From contig BCKQ01000031.1 in NCBI GenBank assembly GCA_001600695.1, positions 1 through 64,000 on the forward strand: a stretch of 64,000 nt of DNA, in the 5' to 3' direction. Below the pieces are notes generated by a model. It made no database searches. It saw only the letters and a list, made by a program, of their open reading frames with translations, and had not been told where the DNA came from. Source of the stretch: Ascoidea asiatica (taxonomy: Eukaryota > Ascomycota > Saccharomycetes > Ascoideales > Ascoideaceae). Numbering within the stretch: the stretch's first letter is position 1; every line of letters begins with the position of its first letter. The position numbers and the translations under genes are program-made. Shown here one piece after another: positions 1-11,906 of the stretch.

Positions 1-1
1 A

Positions 2-1348
2 GATATTAAAGAACCAATTCTAGAAAATAAAGAAGTAACTCCAGTTATTAAAGGAGAACTTAAAATCGAAGAAAATAAAGAAAATGTTAAAAAAATTCAG
101 GAAAAATTTCAGGAAAAAATTCAGGAATTAGAAAAAAAAACTGAACCTACTAATAACAAAGATTATCAAGAAATTGATAAGAAAACTTTAGAAATTAATC
201 AAAAAACAAATGAACAATTTGATAAAATTGAAAAAACTGTTGAAGATACTTATAATTTAATTGAANAAAAAACTGCAATGTGGGGTTCAAGTTTTGGTGG
301 ATTTTGGAATTCAATAAAAACTAATATACCACCAATTAATATTCCAAAAGATACTCAACAAAAATTTCAAGATTTAAAAAAAAATTTACCTGATATAGTT
401 GCTCAAAAAAAAATAAAATTAGAAGAACAACTTAAAGAATTAAAATTACAAGAAGCTGTACAAGATGGTTTTAAAAATGTTTCTACTACAATTTCAAAAA
501 CTATTAATTTAGATGATAATAATTCTGAAATTAATCAACAAATTGAAAATGAAGAAAATAATAAAGATAAATCAATAAATTATAATTATAATTATAATTC
601 TAAAAATAGTAAAAAAATGGTGGATCTTTTAGCCATAAAAACAAATGATTATTTAGATGATCTTGATCAAAATTTAGAAAAAGTTGAAAATAATGTTATG
701 AAATATGCTTCTCAATTTGGAAGTTTTTTAAAATCTTCAATTATTGAAGTTCAACCTGAAGATGATATTAATCAAAGAATTAAAAAAGCTAAAAATGGTA
801 CTGAAATTGATAATAATGAATCTAATATTTTATTTAATGTTCCTGAAAATATTTCTACTCAAATTAATGCAACTAGAACTGAAGCTCAAATTAATACTTT
901 ACATACTTCAAAAGAACTTTATATTACTGATGCCGTTGATGAAGAATTTCAAGATTTTAATAAATTATTTAAAATTAATGAAAAAACTGAAGAAATTACA
1001 AATTTATTAAAAAAACATTCAAATTTACAAAATCTTATGGCTACTATTGTTCCAACAAATGTTTCTTATGATGAATTTTGGTCTCGTTATTTTTTTATGA
1101 AAGATCAAATAATGAAACAAGAAGAACAAAGAAAAGCTTTATTACAAAATACAACTGAAGAAGAAGATGACTTTAATTGGGATGATGATGAAGAAAGTGA
1201 TAAAATAGAAAAAATAGACAAAATAGATAAAGTTGAGAAAGAAGATACAATTGTGATTGTTGATAAAGAAACTGTCTCAAAAGATTTAAAAACTGTTCCA
1301 AAAACTACTTTTACTGATGAAGATGATGATGACGATGATTGGGAATAA
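2..1348 (+). CDS. DOS2: BSD-domain protein Dos2, 5'-partial
   Basis: The reading frame is open from base 2 and runs without a stop through an ambiguous codon (N at 266) into the Met at 278, so the true start lies upstream of the window and 278 is internal. The visible part begins with a Lys/Glu-rich helical stretch, followed by a Trp-Gly-Ser-Ser-Phe-Gly-Gly-Phe-Trp segment. Near the C terminus is a BSD-type motif (Tyr-Asp-Glu-Phe-Trp-x-Arg-Tyr-Phe-Phe, about 1068-1100), then an acidic tail ending Asp-Trp-Glu, as in fungal BSD-domain proteins. The molecular role of Dos2 is poorly known; in yeast it is cytoplasmic and linked genetically to ubiquitin and DNA replication phenotypes. It converges on DOA4, the same neighbour and orientation as in S. 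cerevisiae (YDR068W/YDR069C), which strengthens the name. Confidence 0.8.
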   Translation, partial: DIKEPILENKEVTPVIKGELKIEENKENVKKIQEKFQEKIQELEKKTEPTNNKDYQEIDKKTLEINQKTNEQFDKIEKTVEDTYNLIEXKTAMWGSSFGGFWNSIKTNIPPINIPKDTQQKFQDLKKNLPDIVAQKKIKLEEQLKELKLQEAVQDGFKNVSTTISKTINLDDNNSEINQQIENEENNKDKSINYNYNYNSKNSKKMVDLLAIKTNDYLDDLDQNLEKVENNVMKYASQFGSFLKSSIIEVQPEDDINQRIKKAKNGTEIDNNESNILFNVPENISTQINATRTEAQINTLHTSKELYITDAVDEEFQDFNKLFKINEKTEEITNLLKKHSNLQNLMATIVPTNVSYDEFWSRYFFMKDQIMKQEEQRKALLQNTTEEEDDFNWDDDEESDKIEKIDKIDKVEKEDTIVIVDKETVSKDLKTVPKTTFTDEDDDDDDWE

Positions 1349-1581
1349 CTATAATACAATAAATTTCAAATTTCATCTCATTTCAAAATATTCAATCCTG
1401 ATTTTGTTTGATTATGTCTAGCTTTTTTCTATAACTATTTTCAATCGATTAATTGAAAGTTAAAGATTATTTTTTGTTTTTTTATAATATTTTTTAACTA
1501 TGTTGTAGTTCTTCTCAGTTTACACACTTATAAATGAATATCTTTTTTAGAAAAAATTCAATTAAGTTAAAAAGACCTTTA

Positions 1582-4500
1582 TTACATATAAACCCTGGAA
1601 TAAAATAGTACATAAGCATTACTGTTAACAACATCAGTTGCACTTCGATTTGTATACACTTTTGTATCATCATAATAACACCAACCTTTTTTAGTTCCTC
1701 TATATACATAATTTGTATAATGTCCACCTTTTAAATTACCACTATGATTTATAACTCCATATAATTTATATTTAAATGGAGGAAATTGACCTCTTAAATC
1801 AAATTCTTCAAGTTTTTTAATATCTGACTGTAATTCAACTTGAGGCCAATATTTTGTCATATCAAGATCCATAGGATATGATATATAACTATTAATTTTT
1901 TGAAAATTTTCAAATGATACTCCATAATTAACTTTAAATCTTTTTAAATGTATTATTAAAATTTTTGGTAATATTGTAATTTTTAAATATTTTGTTGCTC
2001 TTTGAAATGTTTTACATTTTGGACATTTCCATTTATTATCACCATCTAACATTTCTGTTTTTAAAAATTCTTCAAAACAATAATNTAATTTGATATTATT
2101 AGAATTTTCTGGAACTGGTATACTCAAAGTTGAAAATGATTGATAAGTTGTTGAATTAGTATGACAAGTTTGACAAGTTAATCTACTAAGATATTGTCCT
2201 TGAAAAATATCTACCATTGCACTAAAATCAGTTTTTAAATATCTTTCCCATTCAATTGTAGATGCAAGCCTTATTGATAATTTTTCTCTTTTCTCTTCAT
2301 CTTTATTTGTAAGTTCTGGCATTCTTGCATGACCACCTCTTTCATTTAAATCTTCATGTAGACCATCTAAAATGAAATTTAAAAACTCTTGACAATCTTG
2401 TTGTTCACAACCTTTGAATTCACCTCTTAAAGATCCCACAGCATCTTTAAAAAAAGTAGGAACAACATATGAACCATTATTTTTATATAAAAGTAAAATA
2501 ATTTTATAATAATTAGTTGCCAATACACCTTTAGAACCAAGTTTACTATTAACATTAATATGTCGTTTATAAGATTTATCTAAAAAAATATTTGATAAAG
2601 AAACAGTTCCTGCTAAACATTGTAATACACAATTCATATAACAAGTATTTCCTAAATTTGATAAACCTGCAGTGAAATCATTTTGAGAAGGTAAATTTTG
2701 AGGAGAATAATTTCTAGTCATCATATTTTCATTAGAATAATTCATTGAGTTATTGATTGAATTATTAATTGAATTTGGTGCAACTGAATAAACAACTGGT
2801 TTTGGTTTCGGTAAATCATTGAAAGAATTATTTAAAAAAGAAGAATTTGAAAGTAAATTGGNATTTGATTTTGAAATTGTATCAGAATTATTTAAAAAAG
2901 ATGAANCATAAGGGTTTGAACTTGAAGTTGGGGAAAAAGAAAATCTATTTGACTTTATTGAAGTGCTGATAGTATTATTACTATTGTTGTTGTTATTATT
3001 ATTATTATTACCATTTAATTTGAAACTATTTGCTCTTCGTGGAGGTTTTATAGGAGCTTGTTGTTGAGGAAAATAAGGAAATGGATTATTTGATTCATAA
3101 TTAGTAAAAGTTAAATCATTATAATCATTTTGATTTTGAGAAGAATTTTTAGAACCTGTTAATAATTCTTTTAAACTTGAAGGATATTTAATTTCTTGAT
3201 TACCGAATGAATTAGAACCAAATGAAGAAGATGTATTATTTCTTGATAAAGTTGGAGAATTATTATTATTAATATTATTAATATTATTATTGATTAAATC
3301 AGTATAACTATTATTATTATTAAGATTATTTAAATTATTAATATTATTAATATTATTTGAATAATTTGAAGATAAATTTATATTTAAATCTGAAAGTTCA
3401 TCATTATCAAAATCATTAATAAAATCATTATTTATAAAATTTGAATTTGATTGATCAAAATTAATTGAAGTTGCAATTGAACTTTTTCTAAAATGAGAAG
3501 GTCTTGAAGGTAATTTATCAGGTAATAAAATTTCATCAAATTTTGGTTTTGAAATATAATTACCATTTAAAGTATTTAACCAATTTTGAAAACCACCATT
3601 TAATAAAATTGGAGATCTTTTTAATAATTTTGATCTTGATTTTATTGTTAAAAGTTCTAATAAATTTTTTAAATATAAAGGTAAATTTGGATCAAATAAT
3701 AAATTTTTTATAATATTATTATCATTTTTAAGAAATTTTAAAGATGTTGAATAATTATTATTATAAAAAATTATTAATTCAAATAAATCTCTTTGAGAAA
3801 ATAATAATTTTTCAAAATCTGGATTAATAATTATAGATTGATTTAAATCATTATCATTTTTAAAATTATTTCTAATTGTAAAAGGTTCAATACATAAAAT
3901 ATTTTTAAATAAAATATGAGATTTATTAAATTCATTTCTAGTTCTAATATCTAATAATAAAATTAAATTTGAATAATTTTTATTATTAATTAAATTTAAT
4001 AAATCAATTGGTTGAATTGATGATAAATTATTAAATTTATTAAAATAATCTAAAGTTTCATTTGGAATTTTTTNAAAAGATAAAGAATCAAGATTTAATT
4101 GATTTGCAGGAGGTAATGGACTTGGAGATCTTGATCTATAAGTTATAGATAATTTATTTTTTTCATGATGAATATTATTTCTTAAATAATTTTTATGTTT
4201 GTCTATATCTTTATTAATATTATTAATAATAATATTATCATCATCAAGATTAAATGATAAATTTGAAGATTTTAAATTTTTAAATCTTTCTAATAATTGA
4301 TTTTGTTTTAAATTTTGATTAATTAAATTTTTTTCATTAATAATTTTTTTATCATTTTCAATATTTAAATTAATTAATTTATTTTTAATTTTTAAAAAAT
4401 TTTTAAAATCATTTGATAAATTTAAATTAATTTTTTTATAAATTTTATTTTTTTTATCATTTTTTAAAAAATTTATAAATTCTAAATTATTTTCATTTGG

Positions 4501-4752
4501 TAAAAGATTTAAATTAATTTTTTTTGAAATTTGATAATTTATATATAAATTATATAAATCATTAATTTTTAAATTATCAGTAATGAAATCATTTGAATTT
4601 GAAATTGAATTTGAAATTGAATTTGAAATTATAATTTTTTTAAAACTTTCATATTTTTCTAAAGAATATAATAATTTTTCAATAATTGATTTATCTTTTA
4701 TTGAAATTAATTCATTATTAATTAATTGATCTAAATCTGAAATTTTTTTCAT
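1582..4752 (-). CDS. DOA4: Ubiquitin carboxyl-terminal hydrolase, Doa4/Ubp5 type
   Basis: This is a 1056-residue deubiquitinase. Family knowledge: Doa4 recycles ubiquitin from membrane cargo at the late endosome, working with ESCRT-III and Bro1. The N-terminal part is low complexity. A rhodanese-like domain follows (about residues 235-410, with Leu-Asp-Ile-Arg-Thr-Arg-Asn-Glu-Phe). Next is a Ser/Asn-rich linker containing a basic Pro-Pro-Arg-Arg stretch and a Tyr-Pro-x-x-Leu sequence that might serve as a Bro1 contact. The C-terminal USP domain has the Cys box (Gly-Asn-Thr-Cys, C704), two CxxC pairs and the His box (Gly-Gly-His-Tyr, H1011). Rhodanese plus USP order is diagnostic of Doa4/Ubp5. 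It is longer than the roughly 926-residue S. cerevisiae protein because of Asn/Ser tracts. Several N bases give X residues but do not break the frame. Confidence 0.9.
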   Translation of the reverse strand: MKKISDLDQLINNELISIKDKSIIEKLLYSLEKYESFKKIIISNSISNSISNSNDFITDNLKINDLYNLYINYQISKKINLNLLPNENNLEFINFLKNDKKNKIYKKINLNLSNDFKNFLKIKNKLINLNIENDKKIINEKNLINQNLKQNQLLERFKNLKSSNLSFNLDDDNIIINNINKDIDKHKNYLRNNIHHEKNKLSITYRSRSPSPLPPANQLNLDSLSFXKIPNETLDYFNKFNNLSSIQPIDLLNLINNKNYSNLILLLDIRTRNEFNKSHILFKNILCIEPFTIRNNFKNDNDLNQSIIINPDFEKLLFSQRDLFELIIFYNNNYSTSLKFLKNDNNIIKNLLFDPNLPLYLKNLLELLTIKSRSKLLKRSPILLNGGFQNWLNTLNGNYISKPKFDEILLPDKLPSRPSHFRKSSIATSINFDQSNSNFINNDFINDFDNDELSDLNINLSSNYSNNINNINNLNNLNNNNSYTDLINNNINNINNNNSPTLSRNNTSSSFGSNSFGNQEIKYPSSLKELLTGSKNSSQNQNDYNDLTFTNYESNNPFPYFPQQQAPIKPPRRANSFKLNGNNNNNNNNNSNNTISTSIKSNRFSFSPTSSSNPYXSSFLNNSDTISKSNXNLLSNSSFLNNSFNDLPKPKPVVYSVAPNSINNSINNSMNYSNENMMTRNYSPQNLPSQNDFTAGLSNLGNTCYMNCVLQCLAGTVSLSNIFLDKSYKRHINVNSKLGSKGVLATNYYKIILLLYKNNGSYVVPTFFKDAVGSLRGEFKGCEQQDCQEFLNFILDGLHEDLNERGGHARMPELTNKDEEKREKLSIRLASTIEWERYLKTDFSAMVDIFQGQYLSRLTCQTCHTNSTTYQSFSTLSIPVPENSNNIKLXYCFEEFLKTEMLDGDNKWKCPKCKTFQRATKYLKITILPKILIIHLKRFKVNYGVSFENFQKINSYISYPMDLDMTKYWPQVELQSDIKKLEEFDLRGQFPPFKYKLYGVINHSGNLKGGHYTNYVYRGTKKGWCYYDDTKVYTNRSATDVVNSNAYVLFYSRVYM

Positions 4753-4932
4753 ATTTTCATTTTATTATTTCTAATTGATATAATTATAATTCATTTATTA
4801 TTATTTGTATCTATATTATTTATAAATAAAATTATAAGTGAAATTTATATTTATGAGATGAGAGTAAATAAAAATCAAAATTAAATGTTATTGATTTAAG
4901 AATTTATTAATAAATTGAAAAGAAAAAAAAAC

Positions 4933-4968
4933 AGAAGAAGAAGAAGAAGAAGAAGAAGAAGAAGAAGA
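4933..4968 (+). repeat. GAA trinucleotide microsatellite
   Basis: An uninterrupted AGA/GAA run lies upstream of DOA4. Confidence 0.85.
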
Positions 4969-5733
4969 GGAATGAAGAATGAAGAATGTCTTTAATATTA
5001 TCTAATAATAATATTATTTAAATGTTCATAAATTATTTCAAATATTTTTAGTCAAGTTGTTAGTTAAAGTTCCTAGATAGGTTATTTTTATAAGTTTTTA
5101 AATATTTTTAAAAGTTATGAAATTTGAATGAATATATGATTTAAAGAAAGTGAATAAATAAATAAATAAATAAATAAATAAGTCTTTATTAGTAATTTTT
5201 AGATAATAATGATATATTATAAAGATTGAATATATTTGATTTGGAAATATATCTGATATTGATATTTATTGATATTTATTGATATTTATTGATATTAGAT
5301 GGCTATGGCTTTTTAGTTATTGAATGGCTTTGAGATTGGATTTGATTACAAATAAGAGTATGAATGATGAATATGATTGATGATGGATGATGATATGAAG
5401 GTGATGATTAAGAATAGACCTTTATTTATTGATTTATTCGACTATTTATTGATTAATTGATTGATTGATTGACTGTTTTTATTGTTGTTTGTAGAAGTGT
5501 AGTTATTTTCCTCAATTTCGTCACTTTCTGGAGGTTTTGCAGTTTTTGAAGTTTTGAAGTTTTGGAGTTTTGNAGTTTTGGAGTTTTGGAGGTTTCGTTG
5601 ATTTTGCTGATTTTGGAGGTGGCCAAGCGCCGTTCTTATCGGCGTCTATTTAAAATGGAGTATGAAACCAATATAGTGGGTGTTCTTNGGAGGTGTCACC
5701 TGCTAGTCATGTGATATNAAATATTGTAAGGAG

Positions 5734-5748
5734 ACCATATATTTGGAT
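5734..5748 (+). promoter_or_regulatory. ACCA-N6-TGGAT element, copy a
   Basis: The sequence reads ACCA, six bases, then TGGAT, within a longer GAGACCA-N6-TGGATCT context (5731-5750). It lies about 650 bp upstream of GSP1. It is one of eight exact matches in the window, all in 5' intergenic DNA. The binding factor is unknown to me. Confidence 0.55.
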
Positions 5749-5768
5749 CTTCTTTAATTGAACCACCT

Positions 5769-5783
5769 ACCACCTACTTGGAT
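5769..5783 (+). promoter_or_regulatory. ACCA-N6-TGGAT element, copy b
   Basis: This is the second exact copy in the GSP1 upstream region, extended to TGGATCT on its right side. It starts 35 bp after copy a in the same orientation. Confidence 0.5.
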
Positions 5784-6399
5784 CTGCCACGTCTCAGTTG
5801 CTGGTCATTCCTTTGCTTCTTATTGTTGCTACAAGTGTTAGCGTTAATAATACTGTTAATAATACTGTTAAAGTTACCAGAACGGCATCCAGACTGCTGG
5901 CGTCAGTTTGTTCACCGAAAAAGAATTTTACAGAAAACCAAAGAAAATTTTTACAGCGTGCTCCTATTTGAAAATGAAAGAAAAGTGCCAGTGCCAGTGC
6001 CAGAGCCAGAGCCAGAGCCAGTGTTAGTAGTGTTAGAAGTGTTGGTAGTACCACTCCACTAACTATGGAATTTGCATTACTATCAGATTATTACTGTTTG
6101 TTTTCCCTATTATTATTATTATTACTATTATTTAAATAGTTAATATTCATTAGTAGTAAGTAGTACTTATTTACTATTTATTTCTTTATTTACTTATTAT
6201 TTATTTATTTATTTATCAATTTAGAAAAATTTATTTTATATTATTTTATTATCCTAATATCTTAATACATTATAAATATAAATATAAATATAAATAGTAT
6301 ACTAATTCTATTATATTCTAATATATTCAATTCCAATTATATTATATTATATTATAAATAAAAATAAAAATAAAAATAAAAATAGAAATAGAAATAAAA

Positions 6400-7047
6400 A
6401 TGGCTACTCCAAATGTTCCTACTTTTAAATTAGTTTTAGTTGGTGATGGTGGTACTGGTAAAACAACATTTGTTAAACGTCATTTAACTGGTGAATTTGA
6501 AAAAAAATATATTGCAACTTTAGGTGTTGAAGTTCATCCATTAATTTTTTATACAAATTGTGGTGAAATTAAATTTGATGTTTGGGATACCGCTGGTCAA
6601 GAAAAATTTGGTGGTTTAAGAGATGGTTATTATATTAATGGACAATGTGGTGTAATTATGTTTGATGTAACTTCAAGAATTACTTATAAAAATGTACCAA
6701 ATTGGCATAGAGATTTAGTTAGAGTTTGTGAAAATATTCCAATTGTATTATGTGGTAATAAAGTTGATGTTAAAGAAAGAAAAGTTAAAGCAAAAACAAT
6801 TACATTTCATAGAAAGAAAAATTTACAATATTATGATATTTCTGCAAAATCAAATTATAATTTTGAAAAACCATTTTTATGGTTAGCTAGAAAATTAGCT
6901 GGTGATTCACAATTAGAATTTGTTGCTGCTCCTGCTTTAGCTCCACCTGAAGTTAAAGTTGATGGTAATCTTATGTTACAATATCAACAAGAATTGGATC
7001 AAGCTTCTGCTATGCCATTACCTGATGAAGATGATGCTGATTTATAA
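6400..7047 (+). CDS. GSP1: Ran GTPase Gsp1
   Basis: This 215-residue small GTPase sets the nuclear-cytoplasmic GTP gradient that drives karyopherin transport and also acts in spindle assembly and nuclear envelope formation. All Ran signatures are visible: P-loop Gly-Asp-Gly-Gly-Thr-Gly-Lys-Thr, the switch I region with Thr-Leu-Gly-Val-Glu-Val-His-Pro, switch II [12 protein letters not shown], the Asn-Lys-Val-Asp specificity motif, the Ile-Ser-Ala-Lys-Ser motif and the acidic C terminus Asp-Glu-Asp-Asp-Ala-Asp-Leu. Length and sequence are typical and no intron is needed. The start is the Met before a short Ala-Thr-Pro N terminus. The codon choice is strongly A/T-ending and uniform, as in a highly expressed gene. 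Confidence 0.98.
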   Translation: MATPNVPTFKLVLVGDGGTGKTTFVKRHLTGEFEKKYIATLGVEVHPLIFYTNCGEIKFDVWDTAGQEKFGGLRDGYYINGQCGVIMFDVTSRITYKNVPNWHRDLVRVCENIPIVLCGNKVDVKERKVKAKTITFHRKKNLQYYDISAKSNYNFEKPFLWLARKLAGDSQLEFVAAPALAPPEVKVDGNLMLQYQQELDQASAMPLPDEDDADL

Positions 7048-8428
7048 TCTCAATTATAATCTAAATTATAATTTATAATATTAATATCTATATCTATCTA
7101 TATCTATCTCTATCTCTATCTCTTCTACTTATTTATTTATAAATAAAATTCATTAAATAATCAAATCAATCAATCAATTAATAATCAAATCAATTAATAA
7201 TTAAATCAATTTTAATACAATCAATTCCTCAATACATCAATCAATACATCAATCAATCAAATAATCAAATAATTAATTAATTACTTTCAATATTTTTTAA
7301 ATAGAATTATAATCAATATCTTCAATAATAATAATAACAATAATAACAATAATTTAATTCAATTTAATTTAATATCCTTTCAATTGTTCTATTTTCCATT
7401 TTAATTAATAAATTTATCTTATCATTTTTAATCAATCAATTCTTGTAATGCTAATAATATCTACGACTACGACTACGACTACCACTACCACTACGATTAT
7501 AAATTATAAATTGTAAATGTAAAACTTTTCAATTGTTTGCCACTATTGTATTTTTTTTTGAAACTTTTTTTTTTATCATACAATATTTTAATAACATTCA
7601 TTATTTGTTATTGAAGTAAACTAGTCACATGACCGGATCTGATTTTGAAAAAATATTTTATTTCTGTAGGTAAGAGAGTCAAAATTAATAAAGAACATTC
7701 AAAATAGAAAAGAATAGAATAGAATAGAATAGAATAGAACATGCTAGAACTTTTTATAGATCTGAGTTGTAGATTAATTATTCAAACCAAGAAGAATATC
7801 AATTTAAAAGAATATTCCACATAAAATATATTGCAATTGTAAAGGTAATTGTCACTTTGGTTTCCACATTTCATTGCATCCGGTATGAAGAACTGCCCTT
7901 TTAGTCACGAGTCACAAGNCNGGCCCCATTGAAATTTCTTCAAGGTTAAATCTGGTCTTTTCTAGGCCTTTTCCAGGNCTTTTCCAGGTCTTTTCCAGTA
8001 CATTTCCAGCACTGAAGCTGATGATCACCAACTTTTTAGTAGAAACTGAAAAACACCGGCCATTTCACTTCTTTTCACCTTGTTGAAATTTCAAGACCAG
8101 AGTGTGGCAAATCCAGGTTATTCAGGTTATTCAGGTGTTTCATCACAGTTTTATTACTAGTTACTATCATTTTGGCTTACTGTTGTTCCATTTATTAGTA
8201 ATGTAGTGACTGGTGTAGTAATATCACTCACAGGTATTTCGCTGGTATTTCACATCTCATAAATTCATATTTTATCCCAGGTTTTACTTAAAAGGAGCTT
8301 ATTATACTCAAGCTAGCATACTTAAGATACATAACTAACATACAAATTTACATACAAATTTACATACAAATTAACTTAGAAACTTAACTCTTACCTGTAA
8401 TAATTGATTTCTTATCTTACTTTATTTT

Positions 8429-8436
8429 TATAAAAG
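8429..8436 (+). promoter_or_regulatory. Probable UBC4 TATA box
   Basis: TATAAAAG lies 233 bp upstream of the UBC4 start codon, within the usual yeast range allowing for a leader. It is assigned by position and sequence only. Confidence 0.4.
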
Positions 8437-8520
8437 GTATCTTATTCTTTTACTCTCTTACTCTCTTACTCTCTTTATATTTAATTATTACTATATATAT
8501 AATTTATATAATATCAATCA

Positions 8521-8578
8521 ATATAATATAATATAATATAATATAATATAATATAATATAATATAATAGTTATAACAA
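8521..8578 (+). repeat. Pentanucleotide microsatellite (ATATA-type)
   Basis: Tandem ATATAATATA units lie between the UBC4 TATA box and its start codon. Confidence 0.85.
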
Positions 8579-8668
8579 TAATATATTATTGGTATTAATT
8601 TTCCTATTTTTTATTTCAATCTATCAAATATATATTACTCATAATTTTATAATAATCTTTAATTAAAA

Positions 8669-9242
<574 letters not shown>

Positions 9243-10955
9243 ATAATTTTGAATTTTTATTTATTATGTTTATTTAATGTCAATTTTAATGTTTATTGTT
9301 TTCTGTTTATTGTTTAATTGTTTATTGTCTAATGTAAATGTAAATGTAAATGTCTATGTCTATGTCTATGTCTATGTTTTTTGTTTAATGTTTAATGTTT
9401 AATGTTTTAATAACTAATAATTAAAAACTGGCTGAAAAATGTAATATACTTATTCGAATCGCGAATTTTAATAACAAATAAAAAAAAAAAGAATCATTCT
9501 TAAAGTAAAGAATTTACAGATTAATATATAAATTCAATTTAATCTTTTCTTTTAAAATTTCATTATTCATTTTTCATTTTTTTCAATTTACATTATTTCA
9601 TTTTACAATTTACAATTTACATTTTACAATTTACAAACACATTTACTTTTACTTTTACTTTTACTTTTACTTTATTTATTTTACAATAATCATTATACAT
9701 TCTACATCATTCATTTTCATTCATTCTTCATTTATTCATTCATTTTTTTATTTTGAAATCGATATAGTTTATGGTTTTTTTTGGCTTCATATGTTTTTCT
9801 AAAATAAACATAATCAAATTTTAATGTTATATAATTATTAAAGATAATTATTGTAGTAATAAAATCTCCTATTTTCCAAATTAAACTCACCCTCGGATAT
9901 CAATATAAATCCATGTGACATTCTATTATATTTGAAATATTCATATCAACAATTGTATCATTTTTATTTAATTATTAGGTATATAAAAATACTATACAAC
10001 TGTGCTAGATTTAATATAAAACTCTTGAAAGTCTAAAACGTGACTTTATTTGTTAATAAAAAGAACTTTTTTATGGTAAATTTAGAATTATAAAAGATCT
10101 TTTGGTTAGTTATTGATTGTACAAAAGCTCATGCACATAGACAAATATAATACTAATTTTAATAATTTAATTATTTAAGTGACTGGTTATTAATAAAAAA
10201 GCCTTACGTTTATCACGTTTAATACTTGTAATTGGTTTTTTTTTAACTTCATTAAATGAAATTGTAAACAAAAATTAACCATTTCTATCAAATTCTATCA
10301 TTTTCTAACGAATAAAACACGCGTCAGTGAAATGATAAACATCACCGTGATTAAATGTACGTTATTAAGTATTGTTTTATTACCAATTACTANAGTACTT
10401 AAATCTGACAAAATCAAAATAATTTCAGGTTTTTGTTTCATTTGCTCAGGGTTTTTTTGCTTTTTCTTCTCTTTCAGTTTCTTTTTTAAGACCTCTCTTG
10501 TTAAGCAACCACGTTCGTCACCGCCTTTGCTACTACCACTACTACCACTGTTACTACCACTGAAGATCTCCAACCTCCTTTCTCCTTCTCCTTATCAAAA
10601 TATCACAACCTACAACAACAACATACTCTACTGTAAGTATTGTAAGTAGTGTAAGTAGTAGTTAAGCCAAACAAAAAATCCTCATATTTAAAAATTCTCT
10701 CATAGTCTCTTCCTTTATTTTCTACTATAAAAATCCCATACTAACCCTTCACTATAATTTTATATTGTATTACCATTATATTTACTCTTCTTCTCTCTTG
10801 TTTTTTTTTTTTGTTTTTCTTTAACACTATTAAAATAATAATACAACAAATATTATTATTATATATTATATTATTATATTACATACAATACAATTAATAT
10901 CTATAGTGATAGTAATAGTAATAGTAATAGTTATCAATATCCTTAATCTATTAAT
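9243..10955. promoter_or_regulatory. UBC4-NHP6 intergenic region
   Basis: This long A/T-rich spacer shows no recognisable protein or tRNA gene. It includes simple runs (TTTACT repeats about 9640-9670, TGTCTA repeats about 9345-9375) and an E-box CATGTGAC at 9912-9919. A GC-richer patch at 10480-10570 contains repeated ACCACT triplet-like units. A TATAAAA box lies at 10726-10732, followed by pyrimidine-rich DNA at 10770-10830 that would suit transcription start sites for NHP6. Short ORFs at 10298-10649 overlap on both strands and look like chance. Confidence 0.45.
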
Positions 10956-11889
10956 GTAAGTAAAAATATTATCACCGTCTTTCAAATATAAATTCAATTT
11001 TCAATAATAATATATTCATTTCATTTAATTCATTCAATTTATTTAATCTATTCAATTAAAATAATATCAAATTCAATCAAATTCAATCAAATTCAAATAA
11101 ATTCAATTCATTTAAGAAATATAATACAATTATAATATTATATCAAATAATGTTATATATATATTTAATCCAATTCAATTCAATGATTAATATCAATTAA
11201 TATATATCAGCGCTTAATAAAGTATTTAATATTTGTTCAATTCTAAATGATCAATATAAAATAAATCTCAATTCAATTAATTTTTATTAAAAAAATAATG
11301 CAAAAATTGAATGAATTCAATCATGAAGTTTTCTTAATTTTTTTTTTATTTCTTAATTTTTAATTTATATTATGTTTTTAACAGATTATAAAATATGAAA
11401 GTGATTGATAAAATAGTGGGAAAGTAAAATAACCTAGTTAAATTATAGTGAGGGTGTGAGTAGTTAAATTAGTGGTGTCCGTATAGAGAAAACTCCTTAT
11501 TTAATTTCAAATTTACAAAGCAAAGATTTATGAAAACGGTGCAGCCATTAGCAATAATTGTGGTGTGTGTTGTTTATTTATTTTTTTATTTTCCTGTTGT
11601 TTACTTTTATCCAATTCTTTGTTATTGTTTTATTGAATTAAATAATAAATACGCGATTGACATTTACTATATTAACTCACTTGATTTTTCACTTTCCTTC
11701 AATTTATTCTTTCATTTAATATTTATTACTCTATTATATTATATTATTATATTATTATATTATTATATTATTACATTAATATATTATAATCAATTCTATT
11801 CAACATTCAATTGATACTAACAAATACAATTCAATTATTAAACTCAATTGATTAATATACTTATTTATTTTTTTTTATTTATATTTTAG
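10956..11889 (+). other. Putative 5'UTR intron of NHP6
   Basis: A GTAAGT donor (10956-10961) is followed by a perfect branch-point TACTAAC (11815-11821) and a TTTTAG acceptor ending at 11889, only 17 nt before the NHP6 start codon. An upstream TATA box and pyrimidine tract are suitably placed for a short first exon. RPL6 in this window uses the same GTAAGT donor, so that donor is used in this genome. The branch-acceptor distance (about 69 nt) is rather long; an alternative acceptor is the CAAG directly before the ATG (11906). The exact donor is an inference. Confidence 0.5.
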
Positions 11890-11906
11890 ATTTTAATTTT
11901 TTCAAG

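Larger units (their letters stand above)
4753..6399. promoter_or_regulatory. Divergent DOA4/GSP1 intergenic region
   Basis: This 1.6-kb spacer has no convincing gene. It holds a GAA-type tract (4933-4968), an AATA tract (about 5153-5181), repeated GATATTTATT units (about 5250-5295) and a run of GTTTTGGA-like units (5535-5600). A more GC-rich island spans about 5540-5790. It contains an E-box (GTCATGTGAT at 5706-5715) and two copies of the bipartite ACCA-N6-TGGAT element (5734-5748 and 5769-5783). The last 200 bases before GSP1 are nearly pure A/T. A small ORF at 5778-6062 is a Pro-Val/Pro-Glu repeat artefact. Confidence 0.6.
7048..8668. promoter_or_regulatory. GSP1-UBC4 intergenic region
   Basis: The first 500 bases are A/T-rich 3' flank with CAAT and ATCA runs. 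A GC-richer island with ambiguous bases lies at about 7870-8140. A palindromic E-box, GTCACATGAC, is at 7624-7633 and is directly followed by CGGATCT, a half-match to the bipartite element. A TATA-like TATAAAAG is at 8429-8436, about 230 bp before the UBC4 start. A pentanucleotide AATAT-type microsatellite fills 8521-8578. I see no gene here. Confidence 0.5.

Noticed and set aside
278-278. Met 278 as start of DOS2
   Set aside because: The frame is open from base 2 and is interrupted only by an ambiguous base; the upstream residues have the same Lys/Glu-rich character.
5778-6062. 94-residue ORF with Pro-Val and Pro-Glu repeats, and its minus-strand shadow
   Set aside because: It translates a CCAGTG/CCAGAG repeat, is open on both strands, has no family resemblance and overlaps a promoter-type island with a bipartite element.
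10298-10649. Overlapping ORFs on both strands upstream of NHP6
   Set aside because: Low complexity, unlike the codon use of genes here, no recognisable domain and an ambiguous base inside; probably promoter DNA.
11530-11814. 94-residue hydrophobic ORF just upstream of NHP6
   Set aside because: It is mostly translated TTATA repeats and lies inside the likely leader intron.
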